From positions 1 through 45,284 of the forward strand of contig SVSR01000015.1 in assembly GCA_015064205.1 (NCBI GenBank): 45,284 nucleotides of DNA, given 5' to 3'. Positions 34,278-42,122 of this stretch are shown here, in pieces. The DNA is from Oscillospiraceae bacterium (lineage in GTDB: Bacteria; Bacillota; Clostridia; Oscillospirales; CAG-272). A program made the translations under genes and the position numbers. The notes under the pieces are model-generated. The model did not search any database. It was not told the DNA's origin and was given only the letters and a program-made list of their open reading frames with translations. The first letter of the stretch is position 1, and the number at the start of each line of letters is the position of its first letter.

Positions 34278-34715
34278 TTATTCATACCTCCGCCTGATTT
34301 CTGCAAAACAACGTCTTGAAACGTATTCCCGATATCCGCATCTGAATACGGCATCCACACCGCCGCTGAATACTGCATCAAAACGCAGAATACGATGCTC
34401 ATTGGCAAGGGTAGATTTATTGATGCGGATAAAATAAGAGGGTAAGACTTCTTCCAGATCACGAAGTCTGTCCTGGATACGATATTGATTTTTTTTGTTA
34501 TCAATTGCAATAACTTTTCTGTCAAGAACAGTTATACACTCTATTTCTTCGAATGACAATTTCCGCATCTCATCATCCCTGTACCCCATAATACTGTCTG
34601 CACCGCAATAGTTGCGTACCAGATCTTCTATCTGTTGTGTCAGAGAAGAAGGGGAGTGAACGACTGCTGTTATTTCCTCTTGCGCATTTTTATCGATAAT
34701 GAGTTTATATTTCAT
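34278..34715 (-). CDS. LytTR-domain transcriptional regulator
   Basis: A 145-residue stand-alone LytTR protein without a receiver domain. The DNA-binding domain covers about 45-145: FEEIECITVLDRKVIAIDN, YRIQDRLRDLEEVLPSYFIRI, and NKSTLANEHRILRF. It sits between the exporter permease and DUF3021, the usual arrangement in which it activates its own ABC cassette. A pair of direct repeats 21 bp apart in the operon promoter (36249-36281) is the probable target. Confidence 0.88.
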   Translation of the reverse strand: MKYKLIIDKNAQEEITAVVHSPSSLTQQIEDLVRNYCGADSIMGYRDDEMRKLSFEEIECITVLDRKVIAIDNKKNQYRIQDRLRDLEEVLPSYFIRINKSTLANEHRILRFDAVFSGGVDAVFRCGYREYVSRRCFAEIRRRYE

Positions 34716-34727
34716 TATATCAAATCC

Positions 34728-35459
34728 TTACTGATTTTTTATTTGCTTCATAAAACAGAACATTGCAAGTACTGTTATTATCACACTGTAAAAAATAATT
34801 GGCAGAATATGCGAAGCTGCAAGTTCAAAATTACCATTAAACAAAGCCTTTTCCATTTCTGCTGCATGAACAAACGGAAGAGCATTGGCTAATTTTTCAA
34901 AAATCCCACCGACAAGCTTTAAATCAAACCATACTCCAGAAAGCCACGCAGACAGATTTGTAAGAAGTGCGCCGCAAATGCCGCCAACCTGCTTAACTGT
35001 TAAAATACTTCCAAATATAAGCCCAAGTGCAATATTGAAAACGGCTACCGGTATTATTCCTATTATAGCATAAATAATGCTTGTGCCAACAGTTAGCCCC
35101 AAAGGGATCGCAAACAGATAGCAGATAACTGTCTGAGCGATAGCGATGGGCAAGAGTGGGAGCATATACCCGATTATGAAGTCAAATCCTGTAAGCGGCG
35201 TTGTATACAATCTTTGTAACAGAGCACTTTCACGGTCTTTGGCGATAAGAGTTGCAGAAAAAAGTGTCATAAACGATAGTCCAAACACTGTGATTCCCGG
35301 AGTCAGCGTGTTGATTTCAAACAGACTTACAGGAATGTTTGCCTGCATAGCGCTGAGAAGCAGCAGTAATATTAAAGGAAAACCCAGACCGAAGCAAAGG
35401 TTTAACGGATCACGCAAGATCTCTTTTGTACATCTTTTGGCAAAGGTTATCATTTTCAT
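34728..35459 (-). CDS. ABC-2 type exporter permease
   Basis: A 243-residue integral membrane protein with about six hydrophobic segments and the ABC-2 pattern: PLNLCFGLGFPLILLLLL near the N terminus, KDRESALLQRLYTTPLTGFDFI in the coupling region, and KLANALPFVHAAEMEKALFNG near the last extracellular helix. It overlaps the ATPase gene by four bases. Substrate unknown; such LytTR-linked exporters often move peptides or drugs. Confidence 0.85.
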   Translation of the reverse strand: MKMITFAKRCTKEILRDPLNLCFGLGFPLILLLLLSAMQANIPVSLFEINTLTPGITVFGLSFMTLFSATLIAKDRESALLQRLYTTPLTGFDFIIGYMLPLLPIAIAQTVICYLFAIPLGLTVGTSIIYAIIGIIPVAVFNIALGLIFGSILTVKQVGGICGALLTNLSAWLSGVWFDLKLVGGIFEKLANALPFVHAAEMEKALFNGNFELAASHILPIIFYSVIITVLAMFCFMKQIKNQ

Positions 35460-36184
35460 AGCTCACCCTCCTTAACAATAGAAACGAAAGCCGATTCAAA
35501 ATCGGTACTTCCTGCCGCCTTGCATAATTCTTCAGGTGTTCCGACTGAAAGAAGTCTGCCGCTTTTCATAATACCTACTCGGTCGGAAAGCGACTCGGCC
35601 TCTTCCATATAGTGCGTTGTCAGTATAATGGTAACTCTGCCTTTCAGTCGGCGGATCACTTCCCAAAGATCATGCCTTGCAATAACATCCAATCCGAGAG
35701 TAGGTTCGTCCAGAAACAGAATTTTCGGTTCGCTGATAAGGGCCATTGCAATACTGACCCGTCTTTGCCAGCCGCCGGATAGCTTTCCTGCTTTTCTGTG
35801 CAAAACGCTGTCAAGACCCAGTTGGATGGAAATTTCTCCGATTTTGAATTTGGTTATTTCTTTGGAAAACCCGTAAATACCGCAGATAAGTTCCAAATTC
35901 TCTTTCACCGAAAGATTGGGGGCAACGGCAGTCTCTTGTGGAGACACACCGATCAATCGCTTTACTTCATCAGGTTTGTTAGTTATGCTGTAAGAGCCTA
36001 CAATGGCGTCACCTTCGGTAGGCTTTGTCAAGCAGGTAAGCATTTTTATGGTAGTTGTCTTTCCTGCACCGTTAACGCCGAGCAGGGAAAATAATTCGCC
36101 CTCTTTGATTTCTAAATTCAGATCATCAACGGCGGTAAGCTTTTTATACCGTTTGACAAGCCCGAGAGCTTTTATTGCATGCAT
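35456..36184 (-). CDS. ABC exporter ATPase
   Basis: A 242-residue ATPase: Walker A GVNGAGKTTTIKML, signature KLSGGWQRRVSIAMAL (note GW in place of the common GQ/GM), Walker B KILFLDEPTLGLD and H-loop ILTTHYMEEAESLSDRVGIM, typical of CcmA/DrrA-type exporters. I chose ATG 36184, nine bases after AGGAGG; an ATG at 36202 overlaps that ribosome site. First gene of a four-gene minus-strand operon ATPase-permease-LytTR-DUF3021. Confidence 0.9.
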   Translation of the reverse strand: MHAIKALGLVKRYKKLTAVDDLNLEIKEGELFSLLGVNGAGKTTTIKMLTCLTKPTEGDAIVGSYSITNKPDEVKRLIGVSPQETAVAPNLSVKENLELICGIYGFSKEITKFKIGEISIQLGLDSVLHRKAGKLSGGWQRRVSIAMALISEPKILFLDEPTLGLDVIARHDLWEVIRRLKGRVTIILTTHYMEEAESLSDRVGIMKSGRLLSVGTPEELCKAAGSTDFESAFVSIVKEGEL

Positions 36185-36213
36185 TTGTATTATCCTCCTC
36201 ATTTGCTGATTCT

Positions 36214-36219
36214 ATTATA
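36214..36219 (-). promoter_or_regulatory. -10 box of the ABC/LytTR operon promoter
   Basis: A perfect TATAAT on the minus strand, 30 bp before the ATPase start. No good -35 hexamer is seen at 16-18 bp (AACATT), which suits an activator-dependent promoter. Confidence 0.65.
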
Positions 36220-36248
36220 GCAAATGAAAATGGAGAAATGTTGATTTT

Positions 36249-36281
36249 TGTCTGTTCGGTCAAATCTGATGTCTTATCGGT
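36249..36281 (-). promoter_or_regulatory. Putative LytTR operator: two direct repeats
   Basis: On the minus strand ACCGATAAGACA (36281-36270) and ACCGAACAGACA (36260-36249) are direct repeats with 10 of 12 matches, spaced 21 bp start to start, i.e. two helical turns. They end just upstream of the weak -35 region. Paired direct repeats of this spacing are what stand-alone LytTR activators use. Confidence 0.6.
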
Positions 36282-36321
36282 TATGTCCCTTCCGGAATCT
36301 ACCTAAAGTCTGCTTATAATA

Positions 36322-36358
36322 ATACCCCGTCCATTTTATCAAATGAGCGGGGTATTGC
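36322..36358. terminator. Bidirectional terminator downstream of thrS
   Basis: A long stem AATACCCCG/CGGGGTATT, with an inner CATTT/AAATG stem, lies about 100 bp past the thrS stop on the minus strand and just upstream of the ABC operon promoter region. Confidence 0.75.
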
Positions 36359-36367
36359 TTTTTGCAA

Positions 36368-36458
36368 ATCTATAAATTCCCTCAAACAACGGAGTACGGG
36401 TGGAGATTTTAAATATGATCAAACCTCACGCGCGCTATGGCCGTCCGTCCTCACGGAC
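36368..36458 (-). repeat. Gene-end repeat element, copy C (3' end of thrS)
   Basis: Read on the minus strand the element begins at the last base of the thrS TAG stop: GTCCGTGAGGACGGACGGCC, then ATAGCGCGCGTGAGG, then ACCCGTACTCCGTTGTTTGA. About 70-75 percent alike to copy B by eye. Confidence 0.8.
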
Positions 36459-38386
36459 TATATGCGGCGCTCTGCAATTTCAACAAGAAGATCCTTGATG
36501 AAGTTGTCGGCATCGATCGCACCCATGTCACCGTTTTTGCGTGAACGTACGGCAACTGTGCCTTCATTTACTTCCTTTTCACCGATTACAAGCATGTAAG
36601 GCACCTTTTCAAGCTGAGCCTCGCGGATCTTGTATCCGATCTTTTCATTGCGCTCGTCAACTTCAACTCTCATGCCGAGAGCTTTCATCTTAGCGGCAAC
36701 CTTTTCTGCATATTCATGCTGGTCGAAGCCGATGGGAAGAATCTTGACCTGAGTAGGAGCAAGCCAGGCAGGGAATGCGCCTGCATACTTTTCAATAAGA
36801 AGCGCAAGTGTGCGCTCGTAGCAGCCGATAGAAGTACGGTGAATGATACAGGGATGCTTCTTAACACCGTCACGGTCGGTATATTCCATACCGAATTTTT
36901 CAGCAAGAAGCTCGTCTATCTGAATAGTGATAAGCGTGTCTTCCTTACCGAATACGTTCTTTATCTGAATATCAAGCTTAGGTCCGTAGAATGCCGCTTC
37001 GCCGATACCGACCTTGTAGTTGATTCCAAGGTGATCGAGTATTTTCTTCATCATACCCTGGGATTTTTCCCACTGTTCTGTTGTACCGATATATTTTTCC
37101 TTGTCAGCCGGATCCCACTGTGAGAAGCGGTAGCTTACGTCTTCGTAAAGTCCGAGAGTCTTTAAGCAGTAGATCGCAAGCTCAAGGCAGTTCTTGAATT
37201 CGTCTTCAAGCTGCTCGGGAGTACACATGAGGTGACCTTCGGAAATGGTGAACTGACGAACTCTGATAAGACCGTGCATTTCGCCAGAAGCTTCGTTTCT
37301 GAAAAGTGTTGAGGTTTCGTTGTAGCGCAAGGGAAGATCACGGTATGAACGGCCCTTGTTAAGATATGCCTGGTATTGGAAAGGACATGTCATAGGACGA
37401 AGCGCGAATACTTCCTTGTCAGCTTCGGGATCGCCGAGAACGAACATGCCGTCACGGTAGTGATCCCAGTGACCTGATACTTTGTAGAGGTCGGATTTAG
37501 CCATGTAAGGAGTTTTTGTAAGCTGCCAGCCACGTCTCTGTTCTTCGTCTTCAACAAATCGCTGGAGAAGCTGAATAACTCTTGCACCCTTAGGCAAAAG
37601 TATGGGAAGTCCCTGTCCGATAAGGTCGCTTGTTGTAAAGAATTCGAGCTCTCGGCCGAGCTTATTGTGGTCACGTTTGCGAGCCTCTTCGAGCTGCTCA
37701 AGGTGAGCATTGAGCTCGTCTTTGGACGGGAATGCCGTGCCGTAAACACGCTGAAGCATCTTGTTGTTGCTGTTACCCTCCCAATATGCGCCCGTGCACT
37801 GAGTAAGCTTAAACGCCTTTACGGCGCCTGTTGAGAAGAGGTGAGGACCTGCACAAAGGTCGACAAAATCGCCCATTTTGTAGAACGAGATCTCCTCGCC
37901 TTCAGGCACACGGCCGATAAGAGCAACCTTGTAGGGCTCGTCTGCCTTTTCCATAAGAGCGATAGCTTCACTACGCTCAAGCGTGAAGCGCTCAAGCTTT
38001 AAGTTTTCTTTAACTATTTTCTTCATTTCGCCTTCGATATCACGAAGCATATCGGAAGAGAAGGGTGTTTCACAATCAAAATCGTAATAATATCCGTCAT
38101 CAATAGCAGGGCCTATTGTAAGCTTTGTGGCAGGATAAAGGCGCTTAACTGCCATAGCAAGAATGTGAGATGCTGTGTGGAAGAACACGTGCTTTCCCTC
38201 GTCATCTGCAAAGGTGAGAGGAGCAACACAGTCGCCGTCGTTAAGATTACGTGTCAGGTCAACAACCGAGTCGTTAACCTTTGCAGCGATAACCTCACGT
38301 GAAATAAGTTCTGCTTCTTTAAGTGCGTCATATGCAGTTATGGGAGCATCAAAAGAATAGTCTTTGCCGCTTATTATAATTTTCAT
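36458..38386 (-). CDS. thrS: Threonine--tRNA ligase
   Basis: A 642-residue class II synthetase. Order of domains: N-terminal TGS (about 1-62), editing domain with HTASHILAMAVKRLYP, catalytic core with motif 2 near EASGEMHGLIRVRQFTISEGH and zinc-site residues in LRPMTCPFQYQAY, motif 3 around HRTSIGCYERTLALLIEKY, and the C-terminal anticodon-binding domain (VKILPIGFDQHEYAEKV). The ATG at 38386 follows GGAGG. An open frame upstream to 38500 runs through the T-box terminator and is not translated. Expression is controlled by the T-box leader. The stop codon abuts repeat copy C. Confidence 0.97.
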   Translation of the reverse strand: MKIIISGKDYSFDAPITAYDALKEAELISREVIAAKVNDSVVDLTRNLNDGDCVAPLTFADDEGKHVFFHTASHILAMAVKRLYPATKLTIGPAIDDGYYYDFDCETPFSSDMLRDIEGEMKKIVKENLKLERFTLERSEAIALMEKADEPYKVALIGRVPEGEEISFYKMGDFVDLCAGPHLFSTGAVKAFKLTQCTGAYWEGNSNNKMLQRVYGTAFPSKDELNAHLEQLEEARKRDHNKLGRELEFFTTSDLIGQGLPILLPKGARVIQLLQRFVEDEEQRRGWQLTKTPYMAKSDLYKVSGHWDHYRDGMFVLGDPEADKEVFALRPMTCPFQYQAYLNKGRSYRDLPLRYNETSTLFRNEASGEMHGLIRVRQFTISEGHLMCTPEQLEDEFKNCLELAIYCLKTLGLYEDVSYRFSQWDPADKEKYIGTTEQWEKSQGMMKKILDHLGINYKVGIGEAAFYGPKLDIQIKNVFGKEDTLITIQIDELLAEKFGMEYTDRDGVKKHPCIIHRTSIGCYERTLALLIEKYAGAFPAWLAPTQVKILPIGFDQHEYAEKVAAKMKALGMRVEVDERNEKIGYKIREAQLEKVPYMLVIGEKEVNEGTVAVRSRKNGDMGAIDADNFIKDLLVEIAERRI

Positions 38387-38429
38387 AAATACCTCCAATT
38401 TGCCGCTATGCGGCAGATGTAATTTGACT

Positions 38430-38638
38430 TGCCACGGGGAATAAAAAATCACCCCGGGACAAAATTGTCCGGGGTGAGGATAAGATCCCCACGGTTCCAC
38501 CCGAGGCTTTAACTCATTTCTATAAAATTACCGCATACGGTGGTAGCCAACCCGAGCCCTGTGCGGCTTCACAGCAAACGCCGCTCTCTGAGACAGTTCA
38601 ATGGGAGGTCATGTCCGTTGGGTGTATAGAAACTATAC
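38430..38638 (-). promoter_or_regulatory. T-box riboswitch leader of thrS
   Basis: On the minus strand the leader shows a Stem I region with AGAGAG and paired arms (GCGGC/GCCGC), a likely Thr specifier ACC in GGCTACCACC, the T-box core GGGTGGAACCGTGG (antiterminator bulge that pairs with the uncharged tRNA acceptor end), and a terminator CACCCCGG...CCGGGGTG followed by ATTTTTTATT at about 38,475-38,440. Uncharged tRNA-Thr would allow read-through into thrS. The specifier call is by eye. Confidence 0.88.
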
Positions 38639-38644
38639 AAAGAT

Positions 38645-38673
38645 ATTCTAACATACAAGTCGTATTTTGTCAA
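38645..38673 (-). promoter_or_regulatory. Promoter of the thrS T-box transcript
   Basis: TTGACA (38673-38668), 17-bp spacer, TAGAAT (38650-38645) on the minus strand. Confidence 0.8.
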
Positions 38674-38738
38674 GTATGAATTTGATGTTATATAAGTTTA
38701 AACACTTTAAAAAAAGTGCAAAAACTTGAAAAAAAGTA

Positions 38739-38767
38739 TTGACAAAGCGCACACTTTATGGTATTAT
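38739..38767 (+). promoter_or_regulatory. Promoter of tRNA-Gly
   Basis: TTGACA (38739-38744), 17-bp spacer, TATTAT (38762-38767), about 20 bp before the tRNA. Confidence 0.82.
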
Positions 38768-38787
38768 ATATACCGTTGAGCGAATAT

Positions 38788-38861
<74 letters not shown>

Positions 38862-38863
38862 GA

Positions 38864-38890
38864 AAAAGCACTGCTATTGCAGTGCTTTTT
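38864..38890 (+). terminator. Terminator of tRNA-Gly
   Basis: AAAAGCACTGC, loop TATT, GCAGTGCTTTTTT; the same hairpin as after tRNA-His. Confidence 0.85.
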
Positions 38891-38892
38891 TC

Positions 38893-39052
38893 AACTAAAT
38901 AAATCCCTTTGGGATTTGTGAAATGCACTTAGTGCGCGAAATATGCCTTGGGCATGTGAAATACGCTGGGGCGTGTGAGGATTTATTTCATTTCACAGAA
39001 AGCGCAAGCTTTCTATTTCACAATTCGCCCGAGCAAAATATTTCACATAAAC
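38893..39052. repeat. Short-hairpin array with GTGAAAT/ATTTCAC spacers (array 2)
   Basis: Starts AAATAAATCCCTTTGGGATT, then hairpins GCAC/GTGC, ATGCC/GGCAT and ACGC/GCGT joined by GTGAAAT-like spacers. After about 38,975 the spacer switches to ATTTCAC and the units AGAAAGC/GCTTTCT and ATT-CGCCCGAGC follow in the opposite sense. Same build as array 1 at 5577-5662. It fills the space between tRNA-Gly and the radical SAM gene. Confidence 0.75.
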
Positions 39053-39067
39053 CGAAAGGCTGTCGTT

Positions 39068-40021
39068 ATGAAAAATCCTTTTCCAAACTCGGATACGAAT
39101 AAGCGGTATTATTCATATAACTATTATCTTCGCCGCACCTACGGTAAAAAATGCCGCAGAATCCCTCTCGACGGCGGCTTTACATGCCCGAACCGTGACG
39201 GCAGCAAAGGTGTTGGCGGTTGCGCGTTTTGTTCGGCAAAGGGAAGCGGAGATTTTACTGCATCGGGTACAAAATCCATACTTGAACAATACAAAGAAGT
39301 AAGCGCATCAATTTCATCGAAGTGGGACGATAATTCGCTCAATATTCCGTATTTTCAGTCGTATACAGGTACGTATGCACCATTGTCTGTGCTTTCTGAA
39401 AAATACGAAGAGGCGCTTAAAATACCCAACATCGCCGAGCTTTGCATAGCAACACGCGCAGACTGTCTTGAAGATGATACGGTACGATACATCGGTAGTA
39501 TTGCCGAGCATACACCCGTAATGCTTGAACTTGGACTTCAAAGTGTTCACGACAGGACTGCTGAGCTTATGAATCGCGGACATACCTTTGAGGAGTTTGT
39601 TGACGGATACAATAAAGTCCGCACACTTGCGCCAAACGTGCGCCTTTGCGTGCATCTTATATTCGGACTCCCGGGTGAGAACCGCGATATGATGCTTGAA
39701 TCCGTGCGTAAGGTAGCACAACTGAAGCCCGATGCGGTAAAGCTGCACTTACTTCACGTCATAAAAGATACACGGCTTGCAGAAATGTATGTGCTAGGTG
39801 AATTCGAAACAATGAGCCTTGATTCTTATGCCCAAACAGTTGTAAGTGCACTTGAGCTCCTCCCGCCCGATACGGTAATATGCAGAGTCACGGGAGACGG
39901 TGCCCCTGACGAGCTTATTGCACCCGATTGGAGCCGTAAAAAGTTTGTAGTAATGAACACGATAGACAAGCTTATGGTAAAACTTGACACGTGGCAGGGA
40001 AAGCGTTATAATATAGAATAG
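39068..40021 (+). CDS. TIGR01212 family radical SAM protein
   Basis: A 317-residue radical SAM protein of the TIGR01212 (YhcC-like) group. The N terminus has RRTYGKKCRRIPLDGGFTCP and the cluster cysteines C40, C52 and C55 in CPNRDGSKGVGGCAFC. Downstream are QSYTGTYAPLSVLSEKYEEAL, LELGLQSVHDRTAELMNRGH, HLIFGLPGE and VKLHLLHVIKDTRLAEMY. ATG 39068 is preceded by AAAGG; an open frame upstream to 38975 only translates the hairpin array. The reaction is not established; similarity to Elp3-like domains suggests RNA modification. Confidence 0.9.
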   Translation: MKNPFPNSDTNKRYYSYNYYLRRTYGKKCRRIPLDGGFTCPNRDGSKGVGGCAFCSAKGSGDFTASGTKSILEQYKEVSASISSKWDDNSLNIPYFQSYTGTYAPLSVLSEKYEEALKIPNIAELCIATRADCLEDDTVRYIGSIAEHTPVMLELGLQSVHDRTAELMNRGHTFEEFVDGYNKVRTLAPNVRLCVHLIFGLPGENRDMMLESVRKVAQLKPDAVKLHLLHVIKDTRLAEMYVLGEFETMSLDSYAQTVVSALELLPPDTVICRVTGDGAPDELIAPDWSRKKFVVMNTIDKLMVKLDTWQGKRYNIE

Positions 40022-40043
40022 AATATATAAAGGAGGTTTGACG

Positions 40044-41399
40044 ATGAAAAAGCGTTTTAAATTTACAACAACGCATATGATATTGTTGAGCTTCCTTTTT
40101 GTTATATTTATCGGAAGTTTTTTGCTGTCACTTCCTTTTGCAACAAAAAGCGGTGAGTCGGTATCATATATAGATGCGCTGTTTACGGCAACAACGGCAA
40201 CGTGCGTAACGGGGCTTGTAACGCTTCCGACTGTTACAACGTGGAGCTTGTTTGGACAGATTGTGATACTTATCCTTATCCAGATAGGCGGTCTTGGTAT
40301 AATCACGGTTACAGCTGGAATTATGTCAGCTATGCACCGTAAGATAGGCATGAAGGACAGCAGACTTTTACAGGATGCGTTTAATCTTAACACTCTTTCG
40401 GGGCTTGGCGAATTTGTTAAAAAGGTAATTGCAGGAACACTTATAGTAGAGGGCATCGGTGCGCTTTTATATATGACGGTATTTATACCCGAATTTGGCT
40501 TCAAGGGCATCTGGATATCGGTATTTAATTCGGTATCAGCTTTCTGTAATGCAGGTGTCGACATTATAGCAGAAAACAGCCTTGCAAAATATATAGTGAA
40601 TCCGATAATAAACATCGTAACGTGCCTGCTCATTATAATCGGCGGTATAGGTTATATCGTATGGTGGGATCTGCTTCGCGTTATTAAAAGCGTGCCTAAG
40701 CTGAAATTTGCGGCTTTCAAAAAGCTAACACTTCACACAAAAATCGTACTGTCCGCAACGGCAGTATTTATATTTGGCGGTGCGGCGGCAATATTCGTGT
40801 TTGAGTTCAATAATCCGCTTACAATAGGCACATATTCGATATTTGACAAAATACAGGCATCGCTCTTCCAGTCGGTGACAACGAGAACGGCAGGCTTTTT
40901 CACAATACCCCAGGAGAATCTGACAAATGCTTCGGCTATACTTTGTTTGCTTCTCATGTTCATTGGTGGATCGCCTGTCGGAACGGCAGGCGGTGTTAAA
41001 ACTGTAACGTTTGCCGTGTTATTTGCAACGGCAGTCTCAGCGATACAAAACAAAAATGAGGTCACGCTGTTTGAGCGCAACCTTTCGGTACAGATCGCGC
41101 GCAAGGCGGTAGCGGTAACGGGCATGTCGTTTATAATAATGCTCACGTCAACGCTTCTTCTTTCGGCCGTAACAGATGCATCAGCACTTGATATTCTGTA
41201 CGAAACGGTGAGTGCGACGGCAACGGTGGGACTCACCCGAAGCCTTACACCGCTTTTAAATGTGTGGGGTAAGATCATCATTATATCAACGATGTATTTC
41301 GGCAGAATAGGACCTATTTCACTTGCGGTAGCGTTTAATCTTAAAAAAGCAACTTCTAACAATATAAAAAATCCCACCGAAGAGATCAGCGTGGGATAA
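40044..41399 (+). CDS. Trk/Ktr-type potassium uptake channel subunit
   Basis: A 451-residue TrkH/KtrB family membrane protein. Four membrane-pore-membrane repeats can be followed, with selectivity-filter-like turns TATTATCVTGL (first repeat), SAFCNAGVD (second), TTRTAGF (third) and SATATVGLT (fourth). The KtrB-like size, without the two extra N-terminal helices of TrkH, favours KtrB. ATG 40044 is chosen with AGGAGG seven bases upstream; TTG 40038 is in frame but too close. It works with the next gene, the cytoplasmic gating ring. Confidence 0.93.
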   Translation: MKKRFKFTTTHMILLSFLFVIFIGSFLLSLPFATKSGESVSYIDALFTATTATCVTGLVTLPTVTTWSLFGQIVILILIQIGGLGIITVTAGIMSAMHRKIGMKDSRLLQDAFNLNTLSGLGEFVKKVIAGTLIVEGIGALLYMTVFIPEFGFKGIWISVFNSVSAFCNAGVDIIAENSLAKYIVNPIINIVTCLLIIIGGIGYIVWWDLLRVIKSVPKLKFAAFKKLTLHTKIVLSATAVFIFGGAAAIFVFEFNNPLTIGTYSIFDKIQASLFQSVTTRTAGFFTIPQENLTNASAILCLLLMFIGGSPVGTAGGVKTVTFAVLFATAVSAIQNKNEVTLFERNLSVQIARKAVAVTGMSFIIMLTSTLLLSAVTDASALDILYETVSATATVGLTRSLTPLLNVWGKIIIISTMYFGRIGPISLAVAFNLKKATSNNIKNPTEEISVG

Positions 41400-41412
41400 A
41401 GGGAGAGTTACA

Positions 41413-42066
41413 ATGAGTATAAATAAATCATACGCGGTATTCGGACTTGGCAGATACGGTTATGCGGTAGCGAAAGAGCTTGCAGACAGCGGGGCAGAGG
41501 TGCTCGCAGTTGACACGGACGAGGTCATAGTAAATTCGGCAATAGCAGACATTCCGTTTTGCAAGTGCGCGGATATAACGGATGCAAAGGTAATAGAACA
41601 GCTTGGAGTGTCTAATATAGACGTTGTCATAGTTGCAATGGCAAGCAACCTTGAAGCAAGCGTTATGGCAGTAATGCTATGCAAGGAAGCAGGGGTTAAA
41701 ACGGTAATAGCAAAATGCGCAAACGAAATGCACTATAAGATTTTAAGCAAGGTCGGCGCCGATAAGGTTGTTTTCCCGGAAAGTGAATCGGGAACAAGAC
41801 TTGCCAAGAATCTGTTAAGCTCCGGTTTTGTGGATATGATGGAATTGTCTGATGATGTATCTATAATAGAACTTGACATAAAACCAGAGTGGGCAGGTAA
41901 GACGTTGATAGAGCTTGATCTGCGTAAAAAATACTCTATCAACGTTGTTGCGATAAGACATAACGGTAATGTTGAGGTGACAGTTGACCCGACAAAGCCA
42001 CTTGAAAATGATATGAAGCTTGTTGTTATCGTTAATACGTCAAAGCTTGGAAAGCTTTTGAAATAA
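41413..42066 (+). CDS. TrkA/KtrA potassium uptake regulatory subunit
   Basis: A 217-residue RCK protein. The N-terminal Rossmann fold shows FGLGRYGYAVAKELADSGAE with acidic VDTD after strand 2, followed by the linker and an RCK-C (TrkA_C) domain from about 140 (VSIIELDIKPEWAGKTLIELDLR). It binds nucleotides (ATP/ADP, NADH or c-di-AMP in relatives) and gates the channel encoded just upstream, 13 bases away. Confidence 0.94.
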   Translation: MSINKSYAVFGLGRYGYAVAKELADSGAEVLAVDTDEVIVNSAIADIPFCKCADITDAKVIEQLGVSNIDVVIVAMASNLEASVMAVMLCKEAGVKTVIAKCANEMHYKILSKVGADKVVFPESESGTRLAKNLLSSGFVDMMELSDDVSIIELDIKPEWAGKTLIELDLRKKYSINVVAIRHNGNVEVTVDPTKPLENDMKLVVIVNTSKLGKLLK

Positions 42067-42122
42067 AAAGAATGTTGTAAGGCATTTCAAATAAATATGA
42101 AAATATTATGAGGGGAAAATAG

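Noticed and set aside
38387-38500. N-terminal extension of ThrS
   Set aside because: The extra codons read through the T-box terminator and have no family similarity; GGAGG supports the ATG at 38386.
38893-39052. CRISPR array
   Set aside because: The fixed spacer-like unit is only about 7 bases and the variable parts are self-complementary hairpins, not unique spacers; no cas genes nearby.
38975-39067. N-terminal extension of the radical SAM protein
   Set aside because: These codons only translate the hairpin-repeat array; the conserved protein begins after ATG 39068.
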